64,000 nucleotides of DNA, taken from positions 992,001 through 1,056,000 of the forward strand of contig NZ_FXYE01000002.1 of assembly GCF_900184935.1 (NCBI RefSeq), written 5' to 3'. Source of the stretch: Actibacterium lipolyticum. Its GTDB lineage: Bacteria; Pseudomonadota; Alphaproteobacteria; Rhodobacterales; Rhodobacteraceae. A model generated the notes under the pieces. The model was given only the letters and a program-made list of their open reading frames with translations. It was not told the origin of the DNA and did not search any database. Shown piece after piece: positions 43,860-53,321 of the stretch; within the stretch, counting starts at the first letter, position 1, and each line of letters opens with the position of its first letter. A program made the translations under genes and the position numbers.

Positions 43860-44425
43860 CCCAGCGCCGCCACACGATCATGGGCAGGGCAGGTTGTCAG
43901 GTGGTCGTTAACCATGCCGACGGCCTCCATGAACGCATAGACGATTGTGGGGCCGACGAACTTGAACCCGGCCTTCTTCAGGTCTTGCGAAATCTGCTTG
44001 GACAGTGCCGTTTCGGTTGGCACATCGGCCATCGTTTCAAAACGCGGCTGATGTGGTTTACCCCCGACATAGGCCCACAAGAAGGTATCGAACCCCTGAT
44101 CGGCCTCTATCACCTGCCACGCGCGGGCGTTGCCGATGGTGGCCTCGATCTTGCCCCGGTGCCGGATGATGCCGGGGTTCTGCAATAGGCGCTGAACATC
44201 ATCTTCGCCCCAGGCCGCGATGATATTCGGGTCAAACCCGGCAAAAGCCTCGCGGAAGGCATCGCGCTTTTTCAGAATGGTGATCCAGCTTAGCCCGGCC
44301 TGAAACCCATCCAGAATCAGTTTTTCCCATAACGCGCGGCTGTCATACTCGGGCACGCCCCATTCGGTGTCGTGGTAGTCGATATAAATCTGTTCCTGCC
44401 CGCACCAGTCACACCGATCGCCCAT
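43856..44425 (-). CDS. tag: DNA-3-methyladenine glycosylase I
   Basis: A 189-residue Tag protein. It removes 3-methyladenine from DNA by base excision. RCDWCGQEQIYIDYHDTEWGVP carries Cys5 and His18 of the zinc site; the C-terminal NDHLTTCPAHD supplies the other His and Cys. DGFQAGLSWITILKKRDAFREAF is the helix-hairpin-helix region. No ribosome site is strong. A sequence near the LexA box type (GAAC-N7-GAAT) lies 54 bases above the start. Confidence 0.93.
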   Translation of the reverse strand: MGDRCDWCGQEQIYIDYHDTEWGVPEYDSRALWEKLILDGFQAGLSWITILKKRDAFREAFAGFDPNIIAAWGEDDVQRLLQNPGIIRHRGKIEATIGNARAWQVIEADQGFDTFLWAYVGGKPHQPRFETMADVPTETALSKQISQDLKKAGFKFVGPTIVYAFMEAVGMVNDHLTTCPAHDRVAALG

Positions 44426-44478
44426 GAAAATGCATTCCTTCCAATGCCTTGCGCCAATACGTCGGCTTTTAGCACAAT

Positions 44479-44493
44479 TAGAACAAAATGCGA
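44479..44493. promoter_or_regulatory. LexA-like box upstream of tag (weak)
   Basis: GAAC-N7-GAAT differs by one base from the alphaproteobacterial LexA site GAAC-N7-GAAC. It is 54 bases above the tag start. Confidence 0.25.
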
Positions 44494-44494
44494 A

Positions 44495-44509
44495 TATTAA
44501 GCGATTGTT
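44495..44509. promoter_or_regulatory. CtrA-like box upstream of the EAL gene
   Basis: TTAA-N7-TTAG differs by one base from the CtrA consensus TTAA-N7-TTAA. It is 45 bases above the EAL start. CtrA controls motility, gene transfer and c-di-GMP genes in Rhodobacterales. Confidence 0.35.
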
Positions 44510-44554
44510 AGGGTGTTTGCCCCCATCCTTCCTTTAACCTGAACGGAGGGTTAA

Positions 44555-45397
44555 ATGCACAACAGCGTGGAATTTTCGGGGTTTTCGACATCTGGGATCG
44601 ATGACAGCCCGCTTTCGGCCGCCGTTAGTGCGCGCGACCGCGATACGCTTTCGATGGTGCGCCATGCGTTACATCATCGAAACGTCGCCCTCGCCTTTCA
44701 ACCGGTGATAAGCACCAACGAGGAAACGACCCCCGCCTTTTACGAAGGGTTGATACGGGTTCTTGACGAAACCGGGCGCGTGATCCCTGCGAAAGATTTC
44801 ATAGGCGTTGTGGAAACCACGGAATTGGGCCGCATCGTCGACTGCGTCGCACTTGAATTGGGGCTTAGCACCTTGGCCGATCAACCGGGTCTGCGACTGG
44901 CAATTAACATGTCTGCGCGTTCTATCGGCTATCAACGTTGGATGCAGACGCTAAATCACGGACTGGCCCAAGACCCCACAATCGCAGAGCGGCTTATTCT
45001 GGAAATCACAGAACGCTCTGCCATGCAGATGCCCGAACTTGTCACCGTTTTCATGAAAGAGCTTCAGCATCGCGGCATCGCCTTTGCCTTGGATGACTTT
45101 GGCGCGGGCTTCACCGCCTTCCGCTATCTGAAAGAGTTCTATTTTGACATCCTCAAGATTGACGGCCAGTTCATTCGAGGAATCGCCGATAACCCCGACA
45201 ATCAGGTTTTGACAAACGCGCTCATCTCTATCGGGCAGCATTTTGACATGTTTACCGTGGCTGAAAGCGTTGAAAGTGCTGCAGATGCAAAATTTCTAAA
45301 AGATTCGGGAATCGACTGCATGCAGGGCTACTTCTTTGGCGCGCCTAGCTTAAAACCGCACTGGAACCTTCCCTTACGGCAACAAAAAACCGCCTGA
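44555..45397 (+). CDS. Stand-alone EAL domain c-di-GMP phosphodiesterase
   Basis: A 280-residue cytosolic protein, almost all EAL domain (about 35-270). The signature reads EGL at 64-66. The metal and catalytic residues of active EAL enzymes are kept: Glu64, Asn118, Glu150, Asp180 and Asp181 (LDDFGAGFT), Lys201 (KIDGQFI) and Glu237. QGYFFG is at the end. So it likely cleaves c-di-GMP to pGpG. No GGDEF, PAS or receiver domain is attached. CGGAGGGTTAA precedes the ATG. A CtrA-like box lies upstream. Confidence 0.9.
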   Translation: MHNSVEFSGFSTSGIDDSPLSAAVSARDRDTLSMVRHALHHRNVALAFQPVISTNEETTPAFYEGLIRVLDETGRVIPAKDFIGVVETTELGRIVDCVALELGLSTLADQPGLRLAINMSARSIGYQRWMQTLNHGLAQDPTIAERLILEITERSAMQMPELVTVFMKELQHRGIAFALDDFGAGFTAFRYLKEFYFDILKIDGQFIRGIADNPDNQVLTNALISIGQHFDMFTVAESVESAADAKFLKDSGIDCMQGYFFGAPSLKPHWNLPLRQQKTA

Positions 45398-45550
45398 CTG
45401 CGGCATATTTCGCACCTGCAGCACAAGATTGTTGCGCCAAAGGTGCCGAACGCTTACCACTTATGCAATCCAGTGGGGGATTTAGGGTGTCGGACATATG
45501 TATCGGCGACCCCCCGCCCCCATGGCAACCTGAGGGGAGAGGACATACCC

Positions 45551-46726
45551 ATGACCAATGTAGTGATCGTTTCGGCAGGCCGAACCGCAGTCGGCAGCTT
45601 TAGCGGCGCCTTCGCCAACACACCGGCACATGACCTTGGCGCAACCGTTCTTGAGGCGATCGTCGAACGTGCCGGCATCGATAAATCCGAGGTTTCCGAA
45701 ACCATCCTCGGTCAGGTGCTGACTGCCGGCCAAGGCCAAAACCCAGCCCGTCAGGCACATATCAACGCGGGCCTTCCGATCGAATCCGCCGCTTGGGGCA
45801 TCAACCAAGTTTGCGGTTCCGGCCTTCGCGCCGTAGCCCTTGGCGCACAGCACATCCAACTTGGCGACGCGGCAATCGTAGCTGCGGGCGGTCAGGAAAA
45901 CATGTCGATGTCCCCCCATGTCGCGAACCTGCGCAAGGGTCACAAGATGGGCGACATGTCCTTCATCGACTCGATGATCCGTGACGGTCTGTGGGATGCG
46001 TTCAACGGTTATCACATGGGCCAGACGGCCGAAAACGTCGCAGAAAAGTGGCAGATCAGCCGCGAGATGCAGGACGAATTCGCAGTCGCATCCCAAAACA
46101 AAGCCGAGGCCGCACAGAAGGCTGGCAAGTTCGCCGACGAAATCGTCGCCTACACCGTGAAAAACCGCAAAGGCGATATCGTGGTGGATCAGGATGAATA
46201 CATCCGCCACGGCGCGACCATGGAAGCGATGCAAAAACTGCGCCCAGCCTTTACCAAAGACGGCTCGGTTACTGCGGCAAACGCATCCGGCCTGAACGAT
46301 GGCGCCGCCGCCGTTCTGTTGATGAGCGCGGAAGAAGCCGAAAAGCGCGGGCTGGAGCCGCTGGCGCGTATCGTATCCCATGCGACTGCGGGCCTTGACC
46401 CTTCGATCATGGGCGTGGGGCCGATCTTTGCGTCGCGCAAAGCGTTGGATAAAGCAGGCTGGAAAGCTGACGATCTGGATCTGGTCGAAGCAAACGAAGC
46501 CTTCGCCGCACAGGCCTGTGCTGTGAACAAAGACATGGGCTGGAACCCAGAAATCGTGAACGTGAACGGCGGCGCAATTGCCATTGGTCACCCAATTGGT
46601 GCGTCCGGTTGCCGTGTTCTGAACACCCTGTTGTTCGAAATGAAACGCCGCGATGCGAAAAAAGGCTTGGCTACGCTGTGTATTGGTGGTGGCATGGGTG
46701 TGGCAATGTGTCTTGAACGTCCATAA
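45551..46726 (+). CDS. phaA: Acetyl-CoA C-acetyltransferase
   Basis: A 391-residue thiolase that joins two acetyl-CoA to acetoacetyl-CoA. [20 protein letters not shown] is the N-terminus. The nucleophile Cys is in [10 protein letters not shown] (about residue 88). [14 protein letters not shown] has the active His and [11 protein letters not shown] the second Cys. GGGGAGAGG precedes the ATG at 45551; an upstream extension of the frame is not family-like. Pairs with phaB; phaC is not in the window. Confidence 0.95.
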   Translation: MTNVVIVSAGRTAVGSFSGAFANTPAHDLGATVLEAIVERAGIDKSEVSETILGQVLTAGQGQNPARQAHINAGLPIESAAWGINQVCGSGLRAVALGAQHIQLGDAAIVAAGGQENMSMSPHVANLRKGHKMGDMSFIDSMIRDGLWDAFNGYHMGQTAENVAEKWQISREMQDEFAVASQNKAEAAQKAGKFADEIVAYTVKNRKGDIVVDQDEYIRHGATMEAMQKLRPAFTKDGSVTAANASGLNDGAAAVLLMSAEEAEKRGLEPLARIVSHATAGLDPSIMGVGPIFASRKALDKAGWKADDLDLVEANEAFAAQACAVNKDMGWNPEIVNVNGGAIAIGHPIGASGCRVLNTLLFEMKRRDAKKGLATLCIGGGMGVAMCLERP

Positions 46727-46736
46727 ATCTCAAAAA

Positions 46737-46763
46737 CGTGGGCGCAACATTATTGCGCCCACG
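46737..46763 (+). terminator. Strong hairpin between phaA and phaB
   Basis: Arms 46737-46747 and 46753-46763 give a perfect 11-bp stem with loop CATTA. No T tract follows. It may protect the 3' end of phaA mRNA, or partly end transcription between the two genes. Confidence 0.5.
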
Positions 46764-46817
46764 AAGCTATTTAAGTAACACCATTGCTGGAACACATTAA
46801 AACCCCTAGGAGGAATC

Positions 46818-47540
46818 ATGGCTAGAGTCGCACTTGTTACCGGTGGCACACGTGGCATCGGCGCGGCAATTTGCGTTGCCCTTAAAGAGGCCGGCTATAC
46901 CGTCGCTGCGAACTTTGCCGGTAACGAAGAAGCCGCTGCGAAATTCACCGAAGAAACCGGCATCAAAACCTATAAGTGGTCTGTCGCAGACTACGACGCC
47001 TGTGTCGCTGGTATCGCCAAGGTCGAAGAAGAGCTTGGCCCGATCGACGTCTTGGTGAACAACGCCGGTATCACGCGCGATTCCATGTTCCACCGGATGA
47101 CCCGCGAACAGTGGCAAGAGGTGATCGACACCAACCTCAGCGGTGTATTCAACATGACCCACCCTGTTTGGCCCGGCATGCGCGAACGCAAGTTCGGCCG
47201 CGTTGTGACGATCTCGTCCATCAACGGTCAAAAAGGTCAGGCCGGTCAGGCGAACTATTCCGCAGCGAAAGCGGGCGATCTTGGCTTCACCAAAGCGCTG
47301 GCCCAAGAAGGCGCGCGCGCTGGCATCACTGTGAACGCAATCTGCCCCGGCTATATCGGCACCGATATGGTTATGGCTGTGCCGGAAAAAGTACGCGACG
47401 CAATCATTTCGCAGATCCCCGTCGGCCGCCTTGGCGAGCCCGAGGAAATCGCGCGCTGCGTGGTGTTCCTTGCATCTGACGACGCGGGTTTCATCACCGG
47501 TTCGACGATCACGGCGAACGGCGGTCAGTTCTTCGTCTGA
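46818..47540 (+). CDS. phaB: Acetoacetyl-CoA reductase
   Basis: A 240-residue short-chain dehydrogenase. NADPH-binding TGGTRGIG is at 8-15. NNAGITRDSMFHRMTREQW is the PhaB fingerprint, with NYSAAKAG as the YxxxK active site and SSINGQKGQAGQ before it. It makes (R)-3-hydroxybutyryl-CoA for polyhydroxybutyrate or the ethylmalonyl-CoA pathway. AGGAGGAATC precedes the ATG. Downstream of phaA by 91 bases. Confidence 0.95.
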   Translation: MARVALVTGGTRGIGAAICVALKEAGYTVAANFAGNEEAAAKFTEETGIKTYKWSVADYDACVAGIAKVEEELGPIDVLVNNAGITRDSMFHRMTREQWQEVIDTNLSGVFNMTHPVWPGMRERKFGRVVTISSINGQKGQAGQANYSAAKAGDLGFTKALAQEGARAGITVNAICPGYIGTDMVMAVPEKVRDAIISQIPVGRLGEPEEIARCVVFLASDDAGFITGSTITANGGQFFV

Positions 47541-47563
47541 CCCGTTGCGATACGGACAAAATC

Positions 47564-47586
47564 GCACCACCCCGTCGGGGTGGTGC
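47564..47586 (+). terminator. Hairpin after phaB
   Basis: GCACCACCCC at 47564-47573 pairs perfectly with GGGGTGGTGC at 47577-47586 around loop GTC, 24 bases after the phaB stop. It lacks a T tract but is very stable. Confidence 0.55.
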
Positions 47587-47724
47587 ACCCGCGCGGGACG
47601 ATCCACGCCTTTTGCGCACTCACAACTGCCAGAAATGCCTCGTTTGACGCCTTTGCCGGTAAGTTTGTCGATATCCCATCAAACCATCTAGCACCGCACG
47701 CGATCGCGCCCTAACCTGCGGCAT

Positions 47725-48672
47725 ATGCTTCGTTTTGCCCTTTCACGCATTTTATCCCTGACGCTTAGCCTGATCGCGGCCAGTCTTGTTATTTTCGCAG
47801 TGATCGAGGTTATTCCCGGCGACCCTGCCGCGTTCATGTTGGGCCTGAACGCTCAGCCCGAAACGGTCGAGGCGTTGCGCGAAGAACTGGGCCTGAACGG
47901 AACCCTGCCCGCGCGATACCTAAGCTGGGTTGGCGGGCTGTTGGTCGGTGACTTCGGGCATTCTTATACCTACCGCGTGCCGGTGGTTGATCTGGTGATG
48001 CAGCGGCTTTGGGTTTCACTTCCACTGGCGGCCTATGCGCTTGCGCTGTCCACGCTGATCGCCTTTCCCGTCGGGCTGATCGCCGCCGCACGGCGGGGTC
48101 AGCCGACCGACTACGGCATTATGGGCGCGACCCAACTTGGCATCGCCGTGCCAAATTTTTGGTTCGCGATGCTGCTGGTGCTGGTCTTCGCCATCAACCT
48201 ACGCTGGTTTTCGGCTGGTGGCTTTCCGGGATGGGACAACGGCATCGGCCCGGCGATAAAGGCGCTGACCCTGCCTGCAGTCGCTTTGGCATTGCCACAG
48301 GCCTCGATCCTGGCGCGGGTTCTACGCTCCGCCCTGATAGACACCTTGGGGCAAGATTACATCCGCACCGCACGCGCCAAGGGGCTTAGCCGCCGTCAGG
48401 CGCTCACGCGTCACGCTTTGCGCAATGCGATGATCCCGGTGCTGACGATCATCGGGCTGCAATTCTCGTTTCTGCTGGCCGGGGCGATCATCATTGAAAA
48501 CGTGTTCTTCCTGCCCGGCCTTGGCCGCCTGATCTTTCAGGGCATCACCCAACGCGACCTGATCGTGGTGGAAAGCGTGGTGATGCTGCTGGTATTTGCG
48601 GTGATCATGGTCACCTTCCTTGTCGATATGGCCTACGCGCTGGTCGACCCACGGCTAAGGCACAAACGATGA
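47725..48672 (+). CDS. Peptide-type ABC transporter permease (DppB-like)
   Basis: A 315-residue inner-membrane permease of the DppB/OppB group with six helices. LGLNGTLPARYLSWVGGLLVGDFGHSY is the family N-terminal periplasmic piece. The coupling motif EAA-like region is DYIRTARAKGLSRRQALTRHALRNAMIPV. It moves peptides, nickel or opine-like solutes with its partner. No strong ribosome site precedes the ATG. First of three overlapping transporter genes; no binding-protein gene is adjacent. Confidence 0.92.
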   Translation: MLRFALSRILSLTLSLIAASLVIFAVIEVIPGDPAAFMLGLNAQPETVEALREELGLNGTLPARYLSWVGGLLVGDFGHSYTYRVPVVDLVMQRLWVSLPLAAYALALSTLIAFPVGLIAAARRGQPTDYGIMGATQLGIAVPNFWFAMLLVLVFAINLRWFSAGGFPGWDNGIGPAIKALTLPAVALALPQASILARVLRSALIDTLGQDYIRTARAKGLSRRQALTRHALRNAMIPVLTIIGLQFSFLLAGAIIIENVFFLPGLGRLIFQGITQRDLIVVESVVMLLVFAVIMVTFLVDMAYALVDPRLRHKR

Positions 48673-49490
48673 GGTGGCCGGTTCAGCTGACCCTTGGCGC
48701 AACGCTTAGCGCGGTGTTCTTGCTGGCGGCGGGGCTGTCCTTTGTCTGGGTGCCACATGACGTGACGGCGATCAGCATCGCCGACAAGTTAAAGCCCTCC
48801 TCTGCCACCTTCTTTTTGGGCACGGATCACTTCGGCCGCGATATCCTGTCGATGCTGATGGTGGGCGCGCGCACCTCTATTGCCGTGGCGCTGATCGCCG
48901 TGGGGATCGGCATCGCCATCGGCGTGCCCCTGGGCCTGACCGCAGCCGCCCGAAAAGACAGCCTGCTGGACGAGGTTATCATGCGCGGCAATGACCTGAT
49001 CTTTGCCTTCCCGTCGCTTGTCATCGCGATCCTGATCACGGCGGTGTTCGGGCCGTCCGCCGTGAACGCCATCATCGCCATCGGCATCTTCAACATCCCC
49101 GTGTTCGCCCGCGTGGCCCGTGGTGGCGCGCTAAGCCTGTGGACGCTGGATTACATCCTTGCCGCCCGCGTCGCCGGCAAGAACGCGCTGCGCATCAGTG
49201 TCGAACACATCCTGCCCAACATCCTGAACCTGCTGATCGTGCAGGGCACAATTCAGTTCAGCCTCGGGATTCTGGCCGAGGCGGGGCTGTCTTACGTCGG
49301 CCTAGGTGCACAGCCCCCAACACCAAGCTGGGGCCGGATGCTGGCCGATGCGCAAACGATGATCTACACCGCGCCACGCCTTGCGATCCTGCCGGGGCTG
49401 GCGATTGTGTTCACCGTGCTGGGGCTGAACCTGATGGGCGACGGGTTGCGCGACCTGCTGGACCCAAGGGTGCGGAGGGCACGAGGATGA
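48669..49490 (+). CDS. Peptide-type ABC transporter permease (DppC-like)
   Basis: A 273-residue permease. FFLGTDHFGRDILSMLMVGARTSI is the DppC/OppC signature. The cytoplasmic coupling motif is DYILAARVAGKNALRISVEHILPNI. Six membrane helices are visible. It overlaps the DppB-like gene as ATGA and the ATPase gene as ATGA, so the three are made together. Confidence 0.93.
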   Translation: MRWPVQLTLGATLSAVFLLAAGLSFVWVPHDVTAISIADKLKPSSATFFLGTDHFGRDILSMLMVGARTSIAVALIAVGIGIAIGVPLGLTAAARKDSLLDEVIMRGNDLIFAFPSLVIAILITAVFGPSAVNAIIAIGIFNIPVFARVARGGALSLWTLDYILAARVAGKNALRISVEHILPNILNLLIVQGTIQFSLGILAEAGLSYVGLGAQPPTPSWGRMLADAQTMIYTAPRLAILPGLAIVFTVLGLNLMGDGLRDLLDPRVRRARG

Positions 49491-51091
49491 TATCGCTTCA
49501 GAACCTATCGCTTGCGATCCACGGCACGCCGATCCTGCGGGATGTGTCGTTCGACATCACGCCCGGTCAGGTGTTCGGGCTGGTGGGCGAAAGCGGGTCG
49601 GGCAAATCGATGACCGCGCAGGCGTTGATGCAACTGCTGCCGCATGGCGCCGAAACCTCGGGCCGCGCGATGCTGGACGGGACCGACCTGCTGACCACGC
49701 CCGAACCGCAGATGTGCGCCATTCGTGGCAACCGTATCGGGATGATCTTTCAAGAGCCGATGACCGCGCTGAACCCGGTACAGACCATTGGTGATCAGGT
49801 GGCCGAAACCCTGTTGATCCACGGGCAGGCAACAAGGGGAGAGGCCCTGCGCATCGCCCGCCAGCGGCTTGATCGGGTGGGCCTGCCGGAAACCCGCTTT
49901 CCCCTGTCGCGTTATCCGCATGAGCTGTCCGGTGGGCAGCGGCAGCGGGTCTGCATCGCCATGGCCATCGCGCTGCGCCCCGAACTGCTGATCGCGGACG
50001 AACCGACCACTGCACTGGACGTGACCACTCAGGCGCAAATCCTAGACCTGCTGAAAGGGTTGGTAGGGGAAGAGCAGATGGCCCTGATGCTAATTACCCA
50101 TGATCTGGCGGTGGTGGCGGGCATGGCCGACCATCTGGCCGTGATGCGCAAGGGTGAGGTGGTCGAACAAGGCCCCACTGAAACCGTCTTCAGCGAAATG
50201 CGCCATCCCTATACCCGGCAGCTTTTCGAAGCGTCCGGCCACCACCCCGACAGCTTGGCAAAACCGCAGGGCACGCCCCTGTTGCAGGTGAAAGAAGCTG
50301 TTCGCGAATACCCCGTCGCCCGCACCGGCCTCTTTCACCGCCCGCCACCTTTCCGTGCCGTGGATGGCGTCAGCTTTGTGATCAAACAGGGCGAAAGCCT
50401 GGGGCTGGTGGGGGAATCCGGCTGCGGCAAATCCACCCTCACCCGCGCAATTCTGGGGTTGGACCCACTGCAGGGCGGCGAAATCCGGCTGGATGGCGAA
50501 GCGGTGCACGCGGGCCAGCACATGCCCGCCCATATGCGCCGCAAGATGCAGGTGGTGTTTCAAGACCCCTATGGCAGTTTCAACCCCCGCCACCGGGTGC
50601 GCCGCCTTATTGCGGAACCTTTCCACCTGACCGGGCGGCCCGACGATGCCAACGCGCGGATCGATCAGGTGTTAGAGGCTGTCGGCCTTGCCCCCCAAGA
50701 CGCGGGCAAGTTCATCCACGAATTTTCGGGCGGTCAACGACAGCGCATCGCCATCGCCCGTGCCCTGATCACCCGGCCCGAACTGATCGTGCTGGACGAG
50801 GCAGTCTCGGCGCTTGATGTGCGGGTGCGGGCGCAAATCCTTGATCTGCTGGCGGATCTTAGGGGTGAATTTGGGCTGTCTTACCTGTTTATCAGCCACG
50901 ACCTTGGGGTGGTGCGGTCGATCACCGACAGGGTGCTGGTGATGAAGGCGGGCCAGATCGTGGAACATGGTGAAACCGAAACCGTATTCACCGCCCCACG
51001 CCACGATTATACCAAATCATTAATTGCCGCCGCGCCGGTTATTCCGGCAGAATGGCAGGCGGAGGGGCGACATGCGGGACCTTTGGTTTGA
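49487..51091 (+). CDS. ABC transporter ATP-binding protein with two fused ATPase domains
   Basis: A 534-residue protein with two nucleotide-binding domains, like GsiA/YejF. Domain 1: Walker A GESGSGKS, signature LSGGQRQRV, Walker [13 protein letters not shown]. Domain 2: Walker A GESGCGKS, signature FSGGQRQRI, Walker [13 protein letters not shown]. Each is followed by an oligopeptide-type C-terminal motif (RHPYTRQLF and RHDYTKSLI). The ATG at 49487 overlaps the permease stop. Its 3' end overlaps the aldehyde dehydrogenase by 20 bases, which ties the transporter to the enzymes downstream. Confidence 0.94.
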   Translation: MISLQNLSLAIHGTPILRDVSFDITPGQVFGLVGESGSGKSMTAQALMQLLPHGAETSGRAMLDGTDLLTTPEPQMCAIRGNRIGMIFQEPMTALNPVQTIGDQVAETLLIHGQATRGEALRIARQRLDRVGLPETRFPLSRYPHELSGGQRQRVCIAMAIALRPELLIADEPTTALDVTTQAQILDLLKGLVGEEQMALMLITHDLAVVAGMADHLAVMRKGEVVEQGPTETVFSEMRHPYTRQLFEASGHHPDSLAKPQGTPLLQVKEAVREYPVARTGLFHRPPPFRAVDGVSFVIKQGESLGLVGESGCGKSTLTRAILGLDPLQGGEIRLDGEAVHAGQHMPAHMRRKMQVVFQDPYGSFNPRHRVRRLIAEPFHLTGRPDDANARIDQVLEAVGLAPQDAGKFIHEFSGGQRQRIAIARALITRPELIVLDEAVSALDVRVRAQILDLLADLRGEFGLSYLFISHDLGVVRSITDRVLVMKAGQIVEHGETETVFTAPRHDYTKSLIAAAPVIPAEWQAEGRHAGPLV

Positions 51092-52514
51092 TTCCAAACA
51101 GCTTTTGATCGGTGGGGTCTGGAAGGCCCCTGCAGGCGTCTTACCGGTCGAAGATCCATCGACCGGCCAGCAGATCTCCGAAATTGCGCGCGGCACGGCC
51201 AGCGACATAGACGAAGCCGTTGCCGCCGCCACGACCGCTTTGCAGGGCGACTGGGGCCGTGCCACTGCCGCCGAACGCGGGCGCGTTCTGACACGCATCG
51301 GCCAGCTTGTACTGGAACGGCAAGAGGAATTGGCCCAGCTAGAAGCGCAGGACGTCGGCAAACCGTTGACCCAAGCCCGCGCTGATGCCGTGGCGCTGGC
51401 CCGGTACATGGAATTCTATGGCGGCGCGGCGGATAAGGTGATGGGGCAGACCATCCCCTATCTTGATGGTTACACCGTCTACACCTTGCGCGAACCGCAT
51501 GGGGTCACGGGGCATATCGTGCCGTGGAATTACCCGATGCAGATCATTGGGCGTTCTGTCGGCGCGGCCTTGGCAATGGGCAACGCCTGCGTGCTGAAAC
51601 CCGCAGAAGAGGCGTGTCTGACCGCCCTCGCCTTCGCACGTATCGCCGAACAGGCAGGCCTGCCGACAGGGGCATTGAACGTGGTGCCCGGATTGGGCGA
51701 GGAAGCGGGCGCGGCGTTGACCGCCCATCCCGGTGTTCACCACATTTCATTCACCGGGTCGGTGGGCGTCGGCAAACTGGTGCAAAAGGCCGCCGCCGAA
51801 AACGTGGTGCCTGTAACGCTGGAACTGGGCGGGAAATCCCCGCAGGTGGTGTTTGCCGACGCGGATCTGAAGGCCGCGCTGCCGTTTCTGGTGAACGCAG
51901 GCGTGCAGAACGCGGGACAAACCTGCTCTGCCTCGTCGCGCATCTTGGTACAGCGGCCTGTCTATGATCAGGTACTAAACATGATGGCCGCACGCTATCG
52001 CGAGCTGCGCGTTGGCCCGGCGGTGGATGACCTGAACCTTGGGCCACTGATCTCTGCCCGCCAGAAAGAGATTGTTGAGGGCTTTCTTGCCCAAGGCCAA
52101 GACCTTGAAACCGCCGCCACGGGCACGATCATCGGCAACGCCCCAGCGGGCGGGCACTATGTTGCGCCGACCCTGCTGGCCGGGGTCAGCCCACAGCACA
52201 AACTGGCACAGGATGAGATTTTCGGCCCGGTTCAGGCGCTGATCCCCTTCGATGACGAAGAAGAGGCCGTACAGATCGCAAATGGCACCGACTATGGCCT
52301 AGTCGCGTCGATCTGGTCGCGCGACGGCGGGCGGCAGATGCGGTTGGCCAAACGACTGCGCGCCGGGCAGGTGTTTATCAACAATTACGGCGCGGGCGGC
52401 GGTGTCGAACTGCCCTTTGGTGGGGTCGGCAAATCGGGCCATGGCCGCGAAAAGGGGTTCGAGGCGCTGTATGGGTTTTCGACACTGAAAACCGTGGCCG
52501 CGCACCATGGCTAG
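51072..52514 (+). CDS. NAD(P)-dependent aldehyde dehydrogenase
   Basis: A 480-residue ALDH. VTGHIVPWNYPMQII, the NAD-binding FTGSVGVGKLVQ, catalytic Glu in LELGGKSPQVVFADAD and catalytic Cys in NAGQTCSASSRI are all present, as is EIFGPVQALIPF. Closest types are betaine- or gamma-aminobutyraldehyde dehydrogenases, but the substrate is not fixed by motifs. The ATG at 51072 follows GGAGGGGCGAC and lies inside the end of the transporter ATPase gene. Confidence 0.92.
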   Translation: MRDLWFDSKQLLIGGVWKAPAGVLPVEDPSTGQQISEIARGTASDIDEAVAAATTALQGDWGRATAAERGRVLTRIGQLVLERQEELAQLEAQDVGKPLTQARADAVALARYMEFYGGAADKVMGQTIPYLDGYTVYTLREPHGVTGHIVPWNYPMQIIGRSVGAALAMGNACVLKPAEEACLTALAFARIAEQAGLPTGALNVVPGLGEEAGAALTAHPGVHHISFTGSVGVGKLVQKAAAENVVPVTLELGGKSPQVVFADADLKAALPFLVNAGVQNAGQTCSASSRILVQRPVYDQVLNMMAARYRELRVGPAVDDLNLGPLISARQKEIVEGFLAQGQDLETAATGTIIGNAPAGGHYVAPTLLAGVSPQHKLAQDEIFGPVQALIPFDDEEEAVQIANGTDYGLVASIWSRDGGRQMRLAKRLRAGQVFINNYGAGGGVELPFGGVGKSGHGREKGFEALYGFSTLKTVAAHHG

Positions 52515-52526
52515 GAAAGGGTTCTG

Positions 52527-53267
52527 ATGCGACTGAACGGGAAAACGGCGATTGTCACCGGTGGCGGTTCGGGCTTTGGCGCGGGTATTGTGCGCAAATT
52601 CGCAGCCGAAGGCGCGCGGGTTATGGTGGCAGATATCAATCTGGACTCTGCACAAAGCATTGCCACCGAAACCGGCGGGATCGCCCATCAGGTTGACGTG
52701 GCGAACGATGCTTCGGTCAAATCCATGGCTACCGCAGCTTTCGCGGCTTTTGGCACCTTGGATATCCTCGTTAACAACGCGGGCGTCACGCACCTGCCCA
52801 CCCTGATGGAGGACGTGACGGAGGAAGAATTTGACCGTGTCCTCGCCGTTAACGCCAAGTCCGTCTATCTGACAGCACGGCATTTCGTTCCGCATATGAA
52901 AAGCAACGGCAAGGGGGCAATTTTGAACATCGCCTCTACTGCGGGGGTGTCGCCCCGCCCGCGGCTGAACTGGTACAATGCCTCTAAGGGGTGGATGATC
53001 ACGGCGACAAAGGCGATGGCCGTCGAACTAGCGCCAGAGGGCATCCGCGTGAACGCGCTGAACCCGGTCGCGGGTGAAACGCCATTGCTGGCCTCGTTCA
53101 TGGGGGAAGACACGCCGGAAATGCGGGCGAAATTCCTTTCGACCATCCCGCTTGGCCGGTTCTCAACCCCTGAAGATCTGGGCAATGCCGCGTGCTTCCT
53201 GTGTTCGGACGAGGCCAGCATGATTACCGGCGTCGCGATGGAAGTGGACGGCGGGCGCTGTGTGTAA
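52527..53267 (+). CDS. SDR family oxidoreductase (glucose 1-dehydrogenase-like)
   Basis: A 246-residue classical short-chain dehydrogenase. The cofactor motif GGGSGFGAG is at 12-20, NNAG is near 86-89, and the active-site pair is WYNASKG (Tyr-x-x-x-Lys) after the catalytic Ser in NIASTAGVSP. VNALNPVAGETPL and the C-terminal MITGVAMEVDGGRCV are typical. It lies 12 bases after the ALDH gene in the same unit. An alcohol or beta-hydroxy acid would be the substrate; which one is unknown. Confidence 0.9.
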   Translation: MRLNGKTAIVTGGGSGFGAGIVRKFAAEGARVMVADINLDSAQSIATETGGIAHQVDVANDASVKSMATAAFAAFGTLDILVNNAGVTHLPTLMEDVTEEEFDRVLAVNAKSVYLTARHFVPHMKSNGKGAILNIASTAGVSPRPRLNWYNASKGWMITATKAMAVELAPEGIRVNALNPVAGETPLLASFMGEDTPEMRAKFLSTIPLGRFSTPEDLGNAACFLCSDEASMITGVAMEVDGGRCV

Positions 53268-53321
53268 GCAAAGCCCCCTGCCCCAAGCCCAAACAACCGC
53301 AACGTCAAAACCGAGGATTTG

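Noticed and set aside
45482-46591. 369-codon open frame opposite phaA
   Set aside because: Antisense shadow of the thiolase gene.
47541-47724. Possible binding-protein gene for the ABC transporter
   Set aside because: The 184-base gap has no open frame of useful length.
49139-49486. Long in-frame extension upstream of the transporter ATPase
   Set aside because: It runs out of frame through the DppC-like permease gene; the true start is the ATGA overlap at 49487.
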